Part shown: one piece after another, positions 34,801 through 41,167 of the stretch
Numbering within the stretch: the first letter of the stretch is position 1
Layout of the letters: each line of letters opens with the position of its first letter
Origin: Nocardioides sp. J54
GTDB taxonomy: Bacteria; Actinomycetota; Actinomycetes; Propionibacteriales; Nocardioidaceae
Length of the DNA stretch: 64,000 nt
Assembly: GCF_000519005.1 (NCBI RefSeq)
Contig: NZ_JAER01000014.1
Span: 47,534-111,533, forward strand
Reading direction: 5' to 3'
Position numbers and translations under genes: made by a program
Notes under the pieces: model-generated
What the model was told of the DNA's origin: nothing
The model's input: only the letters and a program-made list of their open reading frames with translations
Database searches by the model: none

Positions 34801-34982
34801 TCGATCTGCGGGTTGAGGCGGGCGGTGAGGCCGAGCTGGTGGTTGGTGACCCACACCCCGCCGTCGTTCAGCTCGACCTCGGTGAACGGCTTGCCGTCGT
34901 ACTTGAAGGCGAGCACGACCAGCGTGCCCACGACGAGCGCGAGCACCGTGCCGGAGGCCGTCCGGCGCCACCGGCGCCTCAT
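28848..34982 (-). CDS. Giant membrane-anchored Ig-like/cadherin-like and FN3 surface protein
   Basis: 2044 residues, the longest gene in the window. MRRRWRRTASGTVLALVVGTLVVLAF is a type-II signal anchor. Residues about 30-400 look like a beta-propeller (recurrent blade-like motifs such as DGRAWVLDREGR). Residues about 410-1400 are serial Ig/cadherin-like modules with acidic NDxDPDGD calcium-type motifs near 417, 707, 807, 904 and 1000. About five FN3 modules follow (1475-1940), starting PDRPVLSSVEASSAVLSW, then a Cys-containing C-terminal domain. No LPXTG or C-terminal anchor is present. The ATG at 34982 overlaps the kinase stop. It is probably an extracellular adhesin or sensor stalk tied to the kinase system; ligand unknown. 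Confidence 0.92.
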   Translation of the reverse strand: MRRRWRRTASGTVLALVVGTLVVLAFKYDGKPFTEVELNDGGVWVTNHQLGLTARLNPQIEELDLGVEAASTDFDIFQRATSVYVDDAAGERTVKPVDVTRATTLEPTELPADAVVAHGGKTFAVVDHVKGKAWVQSASRFNAFSEKTAKPVMTGAVTATVSPDGRAWVLDREGRATPFDVGSDGNASKGEAIDLGEDVGTNPLMLELTVVDDTPVLFNRTTVELTRPGAEAVAVEAADPTEVELQEPSAEGDEVYVATREGLFRTPLDGGDLDRVGDLQPSGSPAAPVVLPSTGCVYAAWSSVSPPNYLRDCPNDEDDDTDPISDMQEGAELRFRVNRNVVVLNDVRTGDAWLVQQPGKAKIDNWPQVDPQNENRSKIKKTTEETPDQENRPPEPVDDELGARPGRSTVLPVVAMNDHDPDGDIIRIVKTEHLAGPELEVKIVGGGTQLQVAVPSDASGESQFYYYVTDGRVNQQVRARVTLQIRDSNQNEKPGLMEDRKPELTVARGATASMYLLADFYDMDGDDLTLTEATARGGEVEFRPDGTLTYTDDGAAGSTGEVKYVIEDGIDVYRGSLPVKVVAEGAPPELVADLASGVADTQVVVQPLANDRNPEGGELALKDVKVVGDDAGTQISKDLDSGTFTFQAATAKTYYLEYSAYNSTATKSAFIRLDIESPPKDNRPPVAVRDKVTVTGGATAQVDLLLNDLDPDGDVLVVTRIGRPSVPGVKVSVVEKRLAVVSAVTDLVGKPVTVEYVVSDGRSSATGTLVIAQRSSSDANRHPIANKDQVTVRAGAVTSIPVLANDSDPDGGKPRLFQSDLEKGDVDVWVAGDALRMRAPEEPGTYSVIYGVRDNDGLKASAEVSIYVVPDSAKNNNKPVPQPIIDRVIGGRPKVIPIDLVGADPDGDAVSFRSILTAPSLGRVVDTGVDWIRYEAFEGKRGTDFFQIQVQDKYGGTGVAEVRVGVVPEEPQNQPPVALDDSVLVQPNRTISYNVLTNDVDPDDDPLRIRELNDSTPAEHENGFVEVEVGKAPDSGASVPTNIGYTIEDAAGATDSAVLKVSASTQAPFYPPIAHDDVADLGDIIGKEPGDWVEVSVTDNDLDFDGAKVDLRVTDCDAGSGGDCDVDDESVVRVKLAAEDQIVLYTLDDADDESTSTYGVVFVTGTDNVPPQLTTNEDLVPVEVPADQRTVFDLRDLVVTRAGREVHITPDSNPTAVNGSVTPVEGEETSLAFRPAKGHVGPASVTVKVTDGRTTAEDAALESLLTVPIDVKPSGNVAPTMRDAAVDVTAEGDPAEVDLEGLTRDANEDDLESMTWSVTSTPDGLSTDIDDSILSIEAGRGAEDGESLDIGVTADDGNGGQVSATITARIVGSNLPTLQIPDISVNAEEGEATAVDLSASAVNPYPDKPIEASNPRVEGDGRLADVRTEGSTVWFTPTSSGTSQISVTVSDASGDRARDVVARINVTVISEPDAPDRPVLSSVEASSAVLSWREPDANGAAITEYEVSGSNGYRKTCTVTTCRLDGLTPGQAYRFTVKARNSEGWSKASPESDEIVPNKAPELMTPPTIVTERAPTGDKMDRQLKLTWTPPKNEGSPITSYEIKEAGSTRTWTASGSASSYIIPGLTNGTPYAFEIRAVNAVEPKREFSAPSKPVVPFGAPLRSGQAPKLTASEDSPFNSEPWVRIEWSAWSESQSNGNPVSRYVLRCQGCSQSTYEVDGSTTSRTFDGKDGIRKGHTVTFTVAAKNDAGTSQPSPSASGRPWTKAAPVRNLREIGSSPEDRTAKIGWEAPADDGGLPISHYVVEPLSGGPTMTVGSAPGAGGVNVRFSANSTSHSVRVWAVTRNGDRNVQGQDATVNGIATWGKPFPPTARNVSNWYYTIDLRIDEGGANGRSVEGVRYSLTGPDGPWTDGDRYYDDQVNQGGDSVTVWAQTVSSASQDRRFSDVVSFTASSKMREMTLRWKAPCIIGACGAEVKVEGFPAAGAPITVDPGALGYTAENCDFNQVVSGHNKTFRVGGSSCSFTPPGTLTVGSPGLSNVSISRN

Positions 34983-36457
34983 CGGCCCACCGCGCAGACC
35001 GGTCGGGACAGCGGCGACCCGCTGGACTCGGGCCGGACGACCGACACCTGCAGGCACACGGTGGAGCCCGTCGGCACGGTCACGCTGTAGCTGGTGTCCT
35101 GGAAGATCTGGGCCTTCGAGTCCTCGTGGCCGTCACCCGAGAGCACCACCTTGTACTCGTCCTCCTCCTGGGGGTCCTGCGGCACCCAGCGGAAGGTCCA
35201 GCGGGTGCCCTTGCCGGTGACCGAGACCTGCGGCGTGGCCGGGGTCTCCGCGCCCTTGACCGGGTCGGCGGGCTTCTCCCCGCGCAGCGTGCCCGTGTCG
35301 GGCTCCTCCGGCTCGCCGCCGGCGAGCAGCGCGTAGCCCACCCCGCCGAGCACCGCGAGCGCGAGGACGCCGGCGACGACCTTGGCGAGCGGGCCCCGGC
35401 TCGGCTCGTCGGTACGGCGCGGGGGCGTGTCGCCATACGTGCTGCTGCCCGTGGCGGCGCGGGCGCCGGGGATCCGGGTCTGCTCGTCGACGGCCGGCTG
35501 CACCGGCGCGGGGCGGGCGCTCACGGCGGCCGGGATGATCACCGAGACCGGGCGGACCAGGGTGCGCGCGTCGTTGGGGTGCTCCTCGGCCAGCGCCGTC
35601 GGCGAGGCATCCATGACCTCGAGGCGGGTCGGCGACTGGCGCAGCTCGATCTGCACGTCCTGCAGCTGGCGGCCGAGCACCATCGCGGAGACGGGTCGCT
35701 TGTCGACCTCGACCGACATCGCGCGGCGCAGGATCGACACCAGCGAGGCGGGCACCTCCGGGCGGCGCAGCGGGCTGAGCTGGCCGCGCTCGATGCGGTG
35801 CATCAGGCTGGCGTTGTCGTTGGGGGCGTCGCGGCGCTCGACCGGCGGGTGGCCGATGAGCAGCGAGTAGAGCGTGGCGGCGAGGGAGTAGACGTCGCTG
35901 CGGACGTCGTGGCTGTCGGAGTAGAGCGCCTCCGGCGGCGACCACGGGATGGAGAGGCCCTGCCCGGAGGCACCGCCCTCCCCCACGACCGACGCGATGC
36001 CGAAGTCGGTCAGCAGCGGCACCCCGAAGGTGCTGGTGAGGATGTTGTGCGGCTTGATGTCGCGGTGCAGGATCCCGGCCCGGTGGGCGGTCTCGACCGC
36101 GCTCGAGATCTTCACGCCGATGTCGAGCACCTCGGCGACCCCGAGCGGCTGGGTGCGGTAGCGCTGGGCGACGTGCGGCGGCGGGCAGTACTCCATGACC
36201 AGGAACGGACGCCCGTCCGAGCTCACGCCGGCCTGGTAGATCGGCACGATCGAGGGGTGGTTGGACAGCTGGGCCATCACGTTGGCCTCGGCGTGGAAGA
36301 GGGCGAGCGCCGCCGCGTCACCGCCGCTGCGCAGCACCTTGATCGCCACCTGCCGCGTCGGCAGCTCCTGCTGGTAGCGGTACACGTCGGCGAAGCCGCC
36401 CGCACCGACGAGGTCGATGAACGAGAACCCGGGGATGTGTGGCGGCTGCATGCTCAT
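34979..36457 (-). CDS. Receptor-type Ser/Thr protein kinase
   Basis: 492 residues. Hanks-type kinase domain (about 10-275): glycine loop GAGGFADVY, Lys40 in VAIK, Glu57, catalytic HRDIKPHN (131-138), DFG (151-153) and SPPEAL activation-segment end. A linker of about 80 residues precedes a transmembrane helix (about 354-376). The extracellular C-terminus (about 405-490) resembles a single FN3-like fold (WTFRWVPQDPQEEDEYKVVL) rather than PASTA repeats, differing from PknB. It overlaps the giant FN3 gene by four bases. Likely partners are the PP2C phosphatase and FHA protein encoded upstream. Confidence 0.94.
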   Translation of the reverse strand: MSMQPPHIPGFSFIDLVGAGGFADVYRYQQELPTRQVAIKVLRSGGDAAALALFHAEANVMAQLSNHPSIVPIYQAGVSSDGRPFLVMEYCPPPHVAQRYRTQPLGVAEVLDIGVKISSAVETAHRAGILHRDIKPHNILTSTFGVPLLTDFGIASVVGEGGASGQGLSIPWSPPEALYSDSHDVRSDVYSLAATLYSLLIGHPPVERRDAPNDNASLMHRIERGQLSPLRRPEVPASLVSILRRAMSVEVDKRPVSAMVLGRQLQDVQIELRQSPTRLEVMDASPTALAEEHPNDARTLVRPVSVIIPAAVSARPAPVQPAVDEQTRIPGARAATGSSTYGDTPPRRTDEPSRGPLAKVVAGVLALAVLGGVGYALLAGGEPEEPDTGTLRGEKPADPVKGAETPATPQVSVTGKGTRWTFRWVPQDPQEEDEYKVVLSGDGHEDSKAQIFQDTSYSVTVPTGSTVCLQVSVVRPESSGSPLSRPVCAVGR

Positions 36458-36461
36458 CCCC

Positions 36462-37856
36462 TCACCTCTCCCGGGACGGGACGACGGTCGCGGTCAGCCC
36501 CTTGGACAGGGTCAGCACGTCGCCGACGGTCACCTCGGTGGCGACGCCGTGGTCGAGCGCGAACGGGGCGCGGCCCTTGCGCGCGAGCAGGGTGCCGTTG
36601 GTCGACAGGTCGGTCACCGTGATCCGGACGCCGTCCGAGGCGACCTCGAGGTGGGTGCCCGAGACGTAGGGGTCGTCGACGGTGACCAGCGCCGGCAGGT
36701 TCGCGCTGCCGCCGACCTGCTGCACGCGCGGGCTGCGCCCGATCAGCACGCGGCGGCGGATGCTCACCACCCGACCGGTCGAAAGCTCGAGCGCGAGCGC
36801 GGAGCGCGACGGCGCGGACTGGGTGCCGCCACCCGGCAGGCCACCCGGCAGGCCACCCGGCAGAGCGCCGGGGCCGGTCGGGACGGACGGCGTGCGGCCC
36901 TCCGGCGCGGCGTCGTCGGGGCCCGGGCCGGTGGCGGCCGGGGCCGGCGGGACGGGCACGCCGGGGACCGGGGGTACGCCGGGCACGCCGGCCTGGCCGG
37001 CGCGCAGGGCCTGCAGCTGGGCCGGGGTGATCGTGTGGCCGTCGTGGTCGGCGTCGCTGGCCGGCGCCATCGCGTCGGGAACCGGCCGGCTGGCGGGAGG
37101 CGGGGTGACGCCGGGCGGCGGCGGACCGGGCCGGGGCGGTCCCACCGGCGGGGCCATCGGCGACGGCGTCGGCGCGGCCGGGGTCGGCGGGGTCGTCGGG
37201 GTCGGCGGGGTCGGCGGGCCCGTCGGGCTCGGCGGCGGGGCGACCGGGCCCGGGGCGACCGGGCCCGGGGCGACGACGGGGGCCGGTGCGGGCTCCGGGG
37301 TGGCGGGGGTGGCCGGGGTGGCCGGGGTCGCCGGGGGCGTGCGCAGGACGGTGTGCTCGGGGGCGGGTGCGAACGCCGGCTCCGGCTCCGGCTGCTGCGG
37401 GGACGTCGAGCGGGGCGCGGACGCCAGCGCGGCTCCCGCCGTACCGGTCGGGTCCCAGCGCACGCCGGCGCTGAGCACGACGCCGCCGGTGAGCGGCAGC
37501 AGCGGCCCGGCCAGGGTCGACCCGACCGGCGCGACCTCCACGACGTCGCCGTCGGCGAGGGGCAGGGTGAGCTCGGTCCACCGGGTCGCGTCGCGGCCGT
37601 CGGCGGAGATGCTGCCGATCCGCACGGACAGGGCGCCGCGGACCAGGATCCGCGCGGCGTCGCCCGAGACCCGGACGACGGCGAAGTCGGAGGCGTGGTC
37701 GAGGGAGCCGTGCGAGATCGCCTCGACCACGCCGGCCGGGTCGAGGCCGGTGTCGACGAGGCCGGCGAGGTCGGCGAGCCGGTCCCGCCCGGCGACGACC
37801 ACGCCGTCGGGGGTGACCAGCGTCGAGAGCTGCCCGACGACGTACGCCGCGCTCAC
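36462..37856 (-). CDS. FHA-domain protein with Pro-rich linker
   Basis: 464 residues. The N-terminal domain (about 1-130) has VSAAYVVGQLSTLVTPDGVVVAGRDRL and no recognised family. A Pro/Ala/Thr-rich low-complexity linker (about 145-350, with PATPATP and LPGG repeats) leads to a C-terminal FHA domain (about 370-460): VLIGRSPRVQQ, SGTHLEV and LSTNGTLL hold the conserved Gly-Arg, Ser, His, Asn and Gly that bind phosphothreonine. It is presumably a target or adaptor of the adjacent kinase. The GTG at 37856 overlaps the phosphatase stop (GTGA). Confidence 0.9.
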   Translation of the reverse strand: MSAAYVVGQLSTLVTPDGVVVAGRDRLADLAGLVDTGLDPAGVVEAISHGSLDHASDFAVVRVSGDAARILVRGALSVRIGSISADGRDATRWTELTLPLADGDVVEVAPVGSTLAGPLLPLTGGVVLSAGVRWDPTGTAGAALASAPRSTSPQQPEPEPAFAPAPEHTVLRTPPATPATPATPATPEPAPAPVVAPGPVAPGPVAPPPSPTGPPTPPTPTTPPTPAAPTPSPMAPPVGPPRPGPPPPGVTPPPASRPVPDAMAPASDADHDGHTITPAQLQALRAGQAGVPGVPPVPGVPVPPAPAATGPGPDDAAPEGRTPSVPTGPGALPGGLPGGLPGGGTQSAPSRSALALELSTGRVVSIRRRVLIGRSPRVQQVGGSANLPALVTVDDPYVSGTHLEVASDGVRITVTDLSTNGTLLARKGRAPFALDHGVATEVTVGDVLTLSKGLTATVVPSRER

Positions 37857-38668
37857 TGCTCCACCGCCGGGAACGGCTGGGTGCGCTCGGTGGCGCGCTC
37901 GACCTCGCCCTGCACGTCGACGACCACGACGGTCACGTTGTCGTGCCCGCCGGCGGCGACCGCGGCGTCGACGAGCGCCATCACCGTCTCCTCGGGCGCC
38001 TGCTCGGTCGAGAGCAGGTGCACCAGCGCCGTGTCGGAGAGCTCGGAGGTGAGGCCGTCGGAGCAGAGCAGGAGGCGCGAGCCGGGCTCGGCCGGGACCA
38101 GCGCGAAGTCGGCCTCGGAGCTGGTCAGCGCGCCGATCGCGCGGGTGATCACGTGCCGCTCGGGGTGGCCGATCGCCTCGTCGCGGGTGATCTGGCCGGC
38201 GTCGATGAGCTCCTGCACGACCGAGTGGTCCGTCGAGATCTGCTCGAGCCGGCCCTGGTGGAAGGAGTAGGCGCGCGAGTCGCCGAGGTTGGCCACCAGC
38301 CAGTAGCCGAGGTCGTCCTGGAGCACGTAGGTCGCCGCGACCAGGGTCGAGCCGGGCGCGGAGGTGAACTCGGCGGCCAGCGCGGCGACGTGCACCTGCG
38401 CGGTCGCGATCGCCCGCTCGACGTCGTCGGCCTCGACCCGGTCGAGGCCGGCCAGCGGCTGGAAGGCCTCGACGACGAGGCGGCTGGCGACGTCGCCCCG
38501 GGCGTAGCCGCCCATGCCGTCGGCGACGAGGAAGACCGGGGGCGCAACCAGGGAGGAGTCCTCGTTGTGGGAGCGCAGGAGGCCGGGGTGGCTGGCCGCG
38601 GCGTGGACCAGGCGGGTCGCGCAGCCGGGGACCTGCCACGACTCGACGCCCGTCGTGTTGATCCGCAC
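37853..38668 (-). CDS. PP2C-type Ser/Thr protein phosphatase
   Basis: 271-residue PPM phosphatase that would reverse the kinase's action. Metal-binding and signature motifs: RSHNEDS, VADGMGGYARGDVAS, WLVANLGDSRAYS, LLLCSDGLTSEL and GGHDNVTVVVVDV. There is no membrane segment. The GTG at 38668 is chosen because GGGGG sits five bases before it; an in-frame ATG at 38686 would add six residues. It is the first gene of the operon running to 24030. The divergent FKBP gene is 171 bases away. Confidence 0.94.
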   Translation of the reverse strand: MRINTTGVESWQVPGCATRLVHAAASHPGLLRSHNEDSSLVAPPVFLVADGMGGYARGDVASRLVVEAFQPLAGLDRVEADDVERAIATAQVHVAALAAEFTSAPGSTLVAATYVLQDDLGYWLVANLGDSRAYSFHQGRLEQISTDHSVVQELIDAGQITRDEAIGHPERHVITRAIGALTSSEADFALVPAEPGSRLLLCSDGLTSELSDTALVHLLSTEQAPEETVMALVDAAVAAGGHDNVTVVVVDVQGEVERATERTQPFPAVEQ

Positions 38669-38827
38669 CTGTACCCCCGAGAGCATCCTTGTCGGCCCCA
38701 CCCTCCCTTCTACCAAGTGGGACGCACCGGTCGGCAGCGTATCGCGGACCCCCTCACGCGCGGGCCTCGACGGCGCCACATCCGGGCACGGTGGGTGGCG
38801 GCGCCTGCCCCTCTGCCGGGCACGCCG

Positions 38828-38833
38828 TAGGCT
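38828..38833 (+). promoter_or_regulatory. -10 element of the FKBP gene
   Basis: TAGGCT exactly six bases before ATG 38840; leaderless pattern. Confidence 0.5.
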
Positions 38834-38839
38834 GGCGTG

Positions 38840-39211
38840 ATGAGCCAGAAGCCCGAGATCGACTTCGTCGACCCCACCCCGCCCACCGACCTCGTGGTCA
38901 CCGACATCACCGTCGGCGACGGTGACGAGGCCACCGCCGGCAGCACCGTCTCGGTGCACTACGTGGGCGTCGCCCACTCCACCGGCGAGGAGTTCGACGC
39001 GTCGTACAACCGCGGCGCCCCGCTCGACTTCCGCCTCGGCGTCGGCCAGGTCATCCAGGGCTGGGACACCGGCGTGCAGGGCATGAAGGTCGGCGGCCGC
39101 CGCCAGCTCGTCATCCCGCCGCACCTGGGCTACGGCGACCGCGGCGCCGGCAACGTCATCAAGCCGGGCGAGACCCTGGTCTTCGTCGTCGACCTGCTCG
39201 CCGTCCGCTGA
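38840..39211 (+). CDS. FKBP-type peptidyl-prolyl cis-trans isomerase
   Basis: 123-residue single FKBP domain catalysing proline isomerisation during folding. Signatures: VSVHYVGVAHSTGEEFDASYNRGAPLDFRLG, QVIQGWDTGVQGMKVGGRRQLVIPPHLGYGDRG and the terminal LVFVVDLLAV. There is no signal peptide or lipobox, so it is cytoplasmic. A GTG one codon upstream is also in frame, but the TAGGCT-N6-ATG pattern supports 38840. It is divergent from the phosphatase. Confidence 0.93.
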   Translation: MSQKPEIDFVDPTPPTDLVVTDITVGDGDEATAGSTVSVHYVGVAHSTGEEFDASYNRGAPLDFRLGVGQVIQGWDTGVQGMKVGGRRQLVIPPHLGYGDRGAGNVIKPGETLVFVVDLLAVR

Positions 39212-39273
39212 CGCCCTCTCCCTGCTGACCGGGTCCTGCCGCCATGCGCAGGCAGGACCTACCGAAGACAACT

Positions 39274-39378
39274 GCGCGCGCGGCAGCGCGGCGCCCGCGC
39301 CGCAGGCGCGTCGACGGCAAGTGCGGGCCCGAGCGTGCGAGGGCCTGCGCGCCGCTGTCGACAGGCGACGCGCTCGCG
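39274..39378. repeat. Dispersed ~100-base repeat, copy 1
   Basis: Shares long blocks with 63717-63821: GCGCGCGGCAGCG, GGCGCCCGCGCCG, GGCGCGTCGACG, AAGTGCGGGCC, GTCGACAGGCGAC, in the same order and spacing. It contains inverted GTCGAC-flanked segments, so it can fold. It occupies most of the gap between the FKBP and S4 genes. Confidence 0.85.
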
Positions 39379-39383
39379 CCTGC

Positions 39384-39629
39384 TCACCAGGGCAGGTTGT
39401 CCGGGGCGTCGGAGTCCGACACCCGGGCAGCCTGCCCAGCCAGCTCGACGACGTCCCCGAGCACGAGCTGGCGGCCCCGGCGGGTCTCGACCTCGCCGTT
39501 GACCCGCACCAGCCCGTCCGCGATGACCGGCTTGGCGTCGGCCCCGGACTCGACCAGGTTCGCCAGCTTCAGGAACTGGCCGAGCCGGATCGACTGGTCA
39601 CGGATCGGGACGTCCATCGGCTCGGGCAC
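39384..39629 (-). CDS. Small S4-domain RNA-binding protein
   Basis: 81-residue stand-alone S4 domain like E. coli YbcJ: IRLGQFLKLANLVESGADAKPVIADGLVRVNGEVETRRGRQL, the alpha-L motif that binds structured RNA. The GTG at 39629 (MPEPMDV) is supported by a TAGGGT -10 six bases upstream, a leaderless arrangement; an ATG four codons later is the alternative. It is separated from the upstream DUF445 gene by a large perfect inverted repeat. It may act in ribosome or tRNA metabolism; not established. Confidence 0.88.
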   Translation of the reverse strand: MPEPMDVPIRDQSIRLGQFLKLANLVESGADAKPVIADGLVRVNGEVETRRGRQLVLGDVVELAGQAARVSDSDAPDNLPW

Positions 39630-39635
39630 GCTCCA

Positions 39636-39641
39636 ACCCTA
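39636..39641 (-). promoter_or_regulatory. -10 element of the S4 gene
   Basis: TAGGGT on the minus strand, six bases before GTG 39629; leaderless pattern. Confidence 0.5.
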
Positions 39642-39650
39642 GGCGCTGGG

Positions 39651-39711
39651 GTAGTCCCTGACGAAAAGCACCGGACACGCCGTGCGGACGGTGCTTTTCG
39701 TCAGGGACTAC
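39651..39711. terminator. Perfect 22-base-arm inverted repeat
   Basis: Arms 39651-39672 and 39690-39711 are perfectly complementary around a 17-base loop. It sits between the DUF445 stop and the S4 promoter, both on the minus strand, so it most likely terminates DUF445 transcription. It lacks a trailing T-run, but CTTTT/AAAAG occurs within the stem. Confidence 0.6.
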
Positions 39712-39735
39712 CGCTGCCGGACCGCTGCCGGGCGA

Positions 39736-40995
39736 CTAGACCAGCAGCGAGACGGCGTGGATCAGCACGCCGACCAGGCCGCCGACGATGGTGCCGTTGA
39801 TCCGGATGAACTGCAGGTCGCGGCCGACGTGGAGCTCGATACGCCGCGCGGCCTCCTTGCCGTCCCACCGCTCGATCGTGTGGGTGATGACCGTGGTCAG
39901 CTCGGCGCCGTAACGGTCGACCGCCCACACGGCGGCGTCGGCGGCCATGTGGTCGAGGCGCTCGCGCAGCGCCGCGTCGGCGCGCAGCCGCGCGGAGGCG
40001 GCCTCGGCCTCGACGAGCAGCCGGCGTCGTACGGCGCCCTGCGGGTCGTCGAGCGAGGCGAGCAGCGCCTTGCGCAGCGCCTTCCAGAGCGTGACCGCCG
40101 TACCGATCACCGCGGGGTGGTCGAGCACCCGGTCCTTGAGCCGCTCGGCGCGCGCCTGCACCTCGGGGTTCTCGAGCAGGTCGACCGAGAGCCGCTCGAG
40201 CATCGAGTCCAGCGCCCGGCGGGCGCGGTGGTCGGGGGTGTCGCGGATCTCGGCGACCCAGCGCACCATCTCGAGGTGGGCGCGGTTGATGACGTAGGTG
40301 TTAACGCTCTCCGGCGCCCACCACGGGGCCCGCTCCCCCAGCACCTCGTGGACCGTGTCGGGGTTGGCGACCAGCCAGTCGTGCATCTCCTCCAGCATGA
40401 GGTCGACGACGCCGTGGTGGAGGTGGTCGTCGAGGACGCCGGTGAGCAGGCCGCCGAGCAGCGGCGCGATCGGCTCCTCGTGGAAGCGCGGCACGAGCGC
40501 CTCGGTGACCAGGGCCTCGATGTGGTCGTCGCGGACCTTCGACAACGCGACGGCGGCGACCTCGGAGACCTCGGTGACCAGCCGCTCCGCGTTGGCGGGC
40601 TCGGCGAGCCAGTCGGCGACCCGCTGCGCGATCTGCACGCCGAGCACGCGCTCGCGGATGATCGCCTCCTGCAGGAAGTTCTCCCCCACGAACTCCTCGA
40701 GCCCCTTGCCCAGGTCGTCCTTGCGCTTGGGGATCAGCGCGGTGTGCGGGATCGGCAGCCCGAGCGGGTGCTTGAACAGCGCGGTGACCGCGAACCAGTC
40801 GGCGATCGCGCCGACCATGGACGCCTCGGCCCCGGCGTTGACGAAGCCGAGGAAGCCGTCCTCGCCGTGGGTGAGGACGTAGACGGCGGCAGCCAGCAGC
40901 AGCAGCGAGACGGCGACCGTCCGCATCCGGCGCAGCGCCGCGCGCCGCACCTCGTCGGCGGCGGGGTCGGACGGGATCAGGGGACCTGCGGACAC
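39736..40995 (-). CDS. DUF445 family membrane-associated protein
   Basis: 419 residues. It has an N-terminal transmembrane helix (MRTVAVSLLLLAAAVYVL), the DUF445 signature GFVNAGAEASMVGAIADWFAVTALFKHPLGLPIPHTALIPKRKDDLG, a long helical/coiled middle, and a C-terminal hydrophobic helix after FIRINGTIVGGLVGVLIHAVSLL. It resembles YjiN and YtlA-like proteins of unknown role. The GTG at 40995 is preferred over one at 41013 because AAGGA lies seven bases upstream. It ends just before the large inverted repeat. Confidence 0.88.
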   Translation of the reverse strand: MSAGPLIPSDPAADEVRRAALRRMRTVAVSLLLLAAAVYVLTHGEDGFLGFVNAGAEASMVGAIADWFAVTALFKHPLGLPIPHTALIPKRKDDLGKGLEEFVGENFLQEAIIRERVLGVQIAQRVADWLAEPANAERLVTEVSEVAAVALSKVRDDHIEALVTEALVPRFHEEPIAPLLGGLLTGVLDDHLHHGVVDLMLEEMHDWLVANPDTVHEVLGERAPWWAPESVNTYVINRAHLEMVRWVAEIRDTPDHRARRALDSMLERLSVDLLENPEVQARAERLKDRVLDHPAVIGTAVTLWKALRKALLASLDDPQGAVRRRLLVEAEAASARLRADAALRERLDHMAADAAVWAVDRYGAELTTVITHTIERWDGKEAARRIELHVGRDLQFIRINGTIVGGLVGVLIHAVSLLV

Positions 40996-41031
40996 CCCGT
41001 CATCCTTGCGCACGCACCCACGGGGACGACG

Positions 41032-41064
41032 AAGGCGGCACCCCCCGGAGCCGGGTGCCGCCTT
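41032..41064 (-). terminator. Hairpin terminator of the MFS gene
   Basis: Perfect 12-base stem (AAGGCGGCACCC and its complement, 41032-41043 with 41053-41064), downstream of the minus-strand MFS gene and upstream of the DUF445 start. Confidence 0.65.
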
Positions 41065-41167
41065 GCGTGTCGCGGAACCCCCCAGTCACCGCGACCTCGC
41101 ACCCCGATCAACGACGGGGGCGGGCCGAGGTTCCGGTTGGCCGTGAACTGCTGTCGCGGACAGCTGT

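Noticed and set aside
27489..35090. A 2533-codon open frame on the plus strand
   Set aside because: It is antisense to MoxR and the giant FN3/Ig gene; its translation is a low-complexity V/D/R/G-rich string typical of a shadow frame in 72% GC DNA, and it has no recognisable domain.
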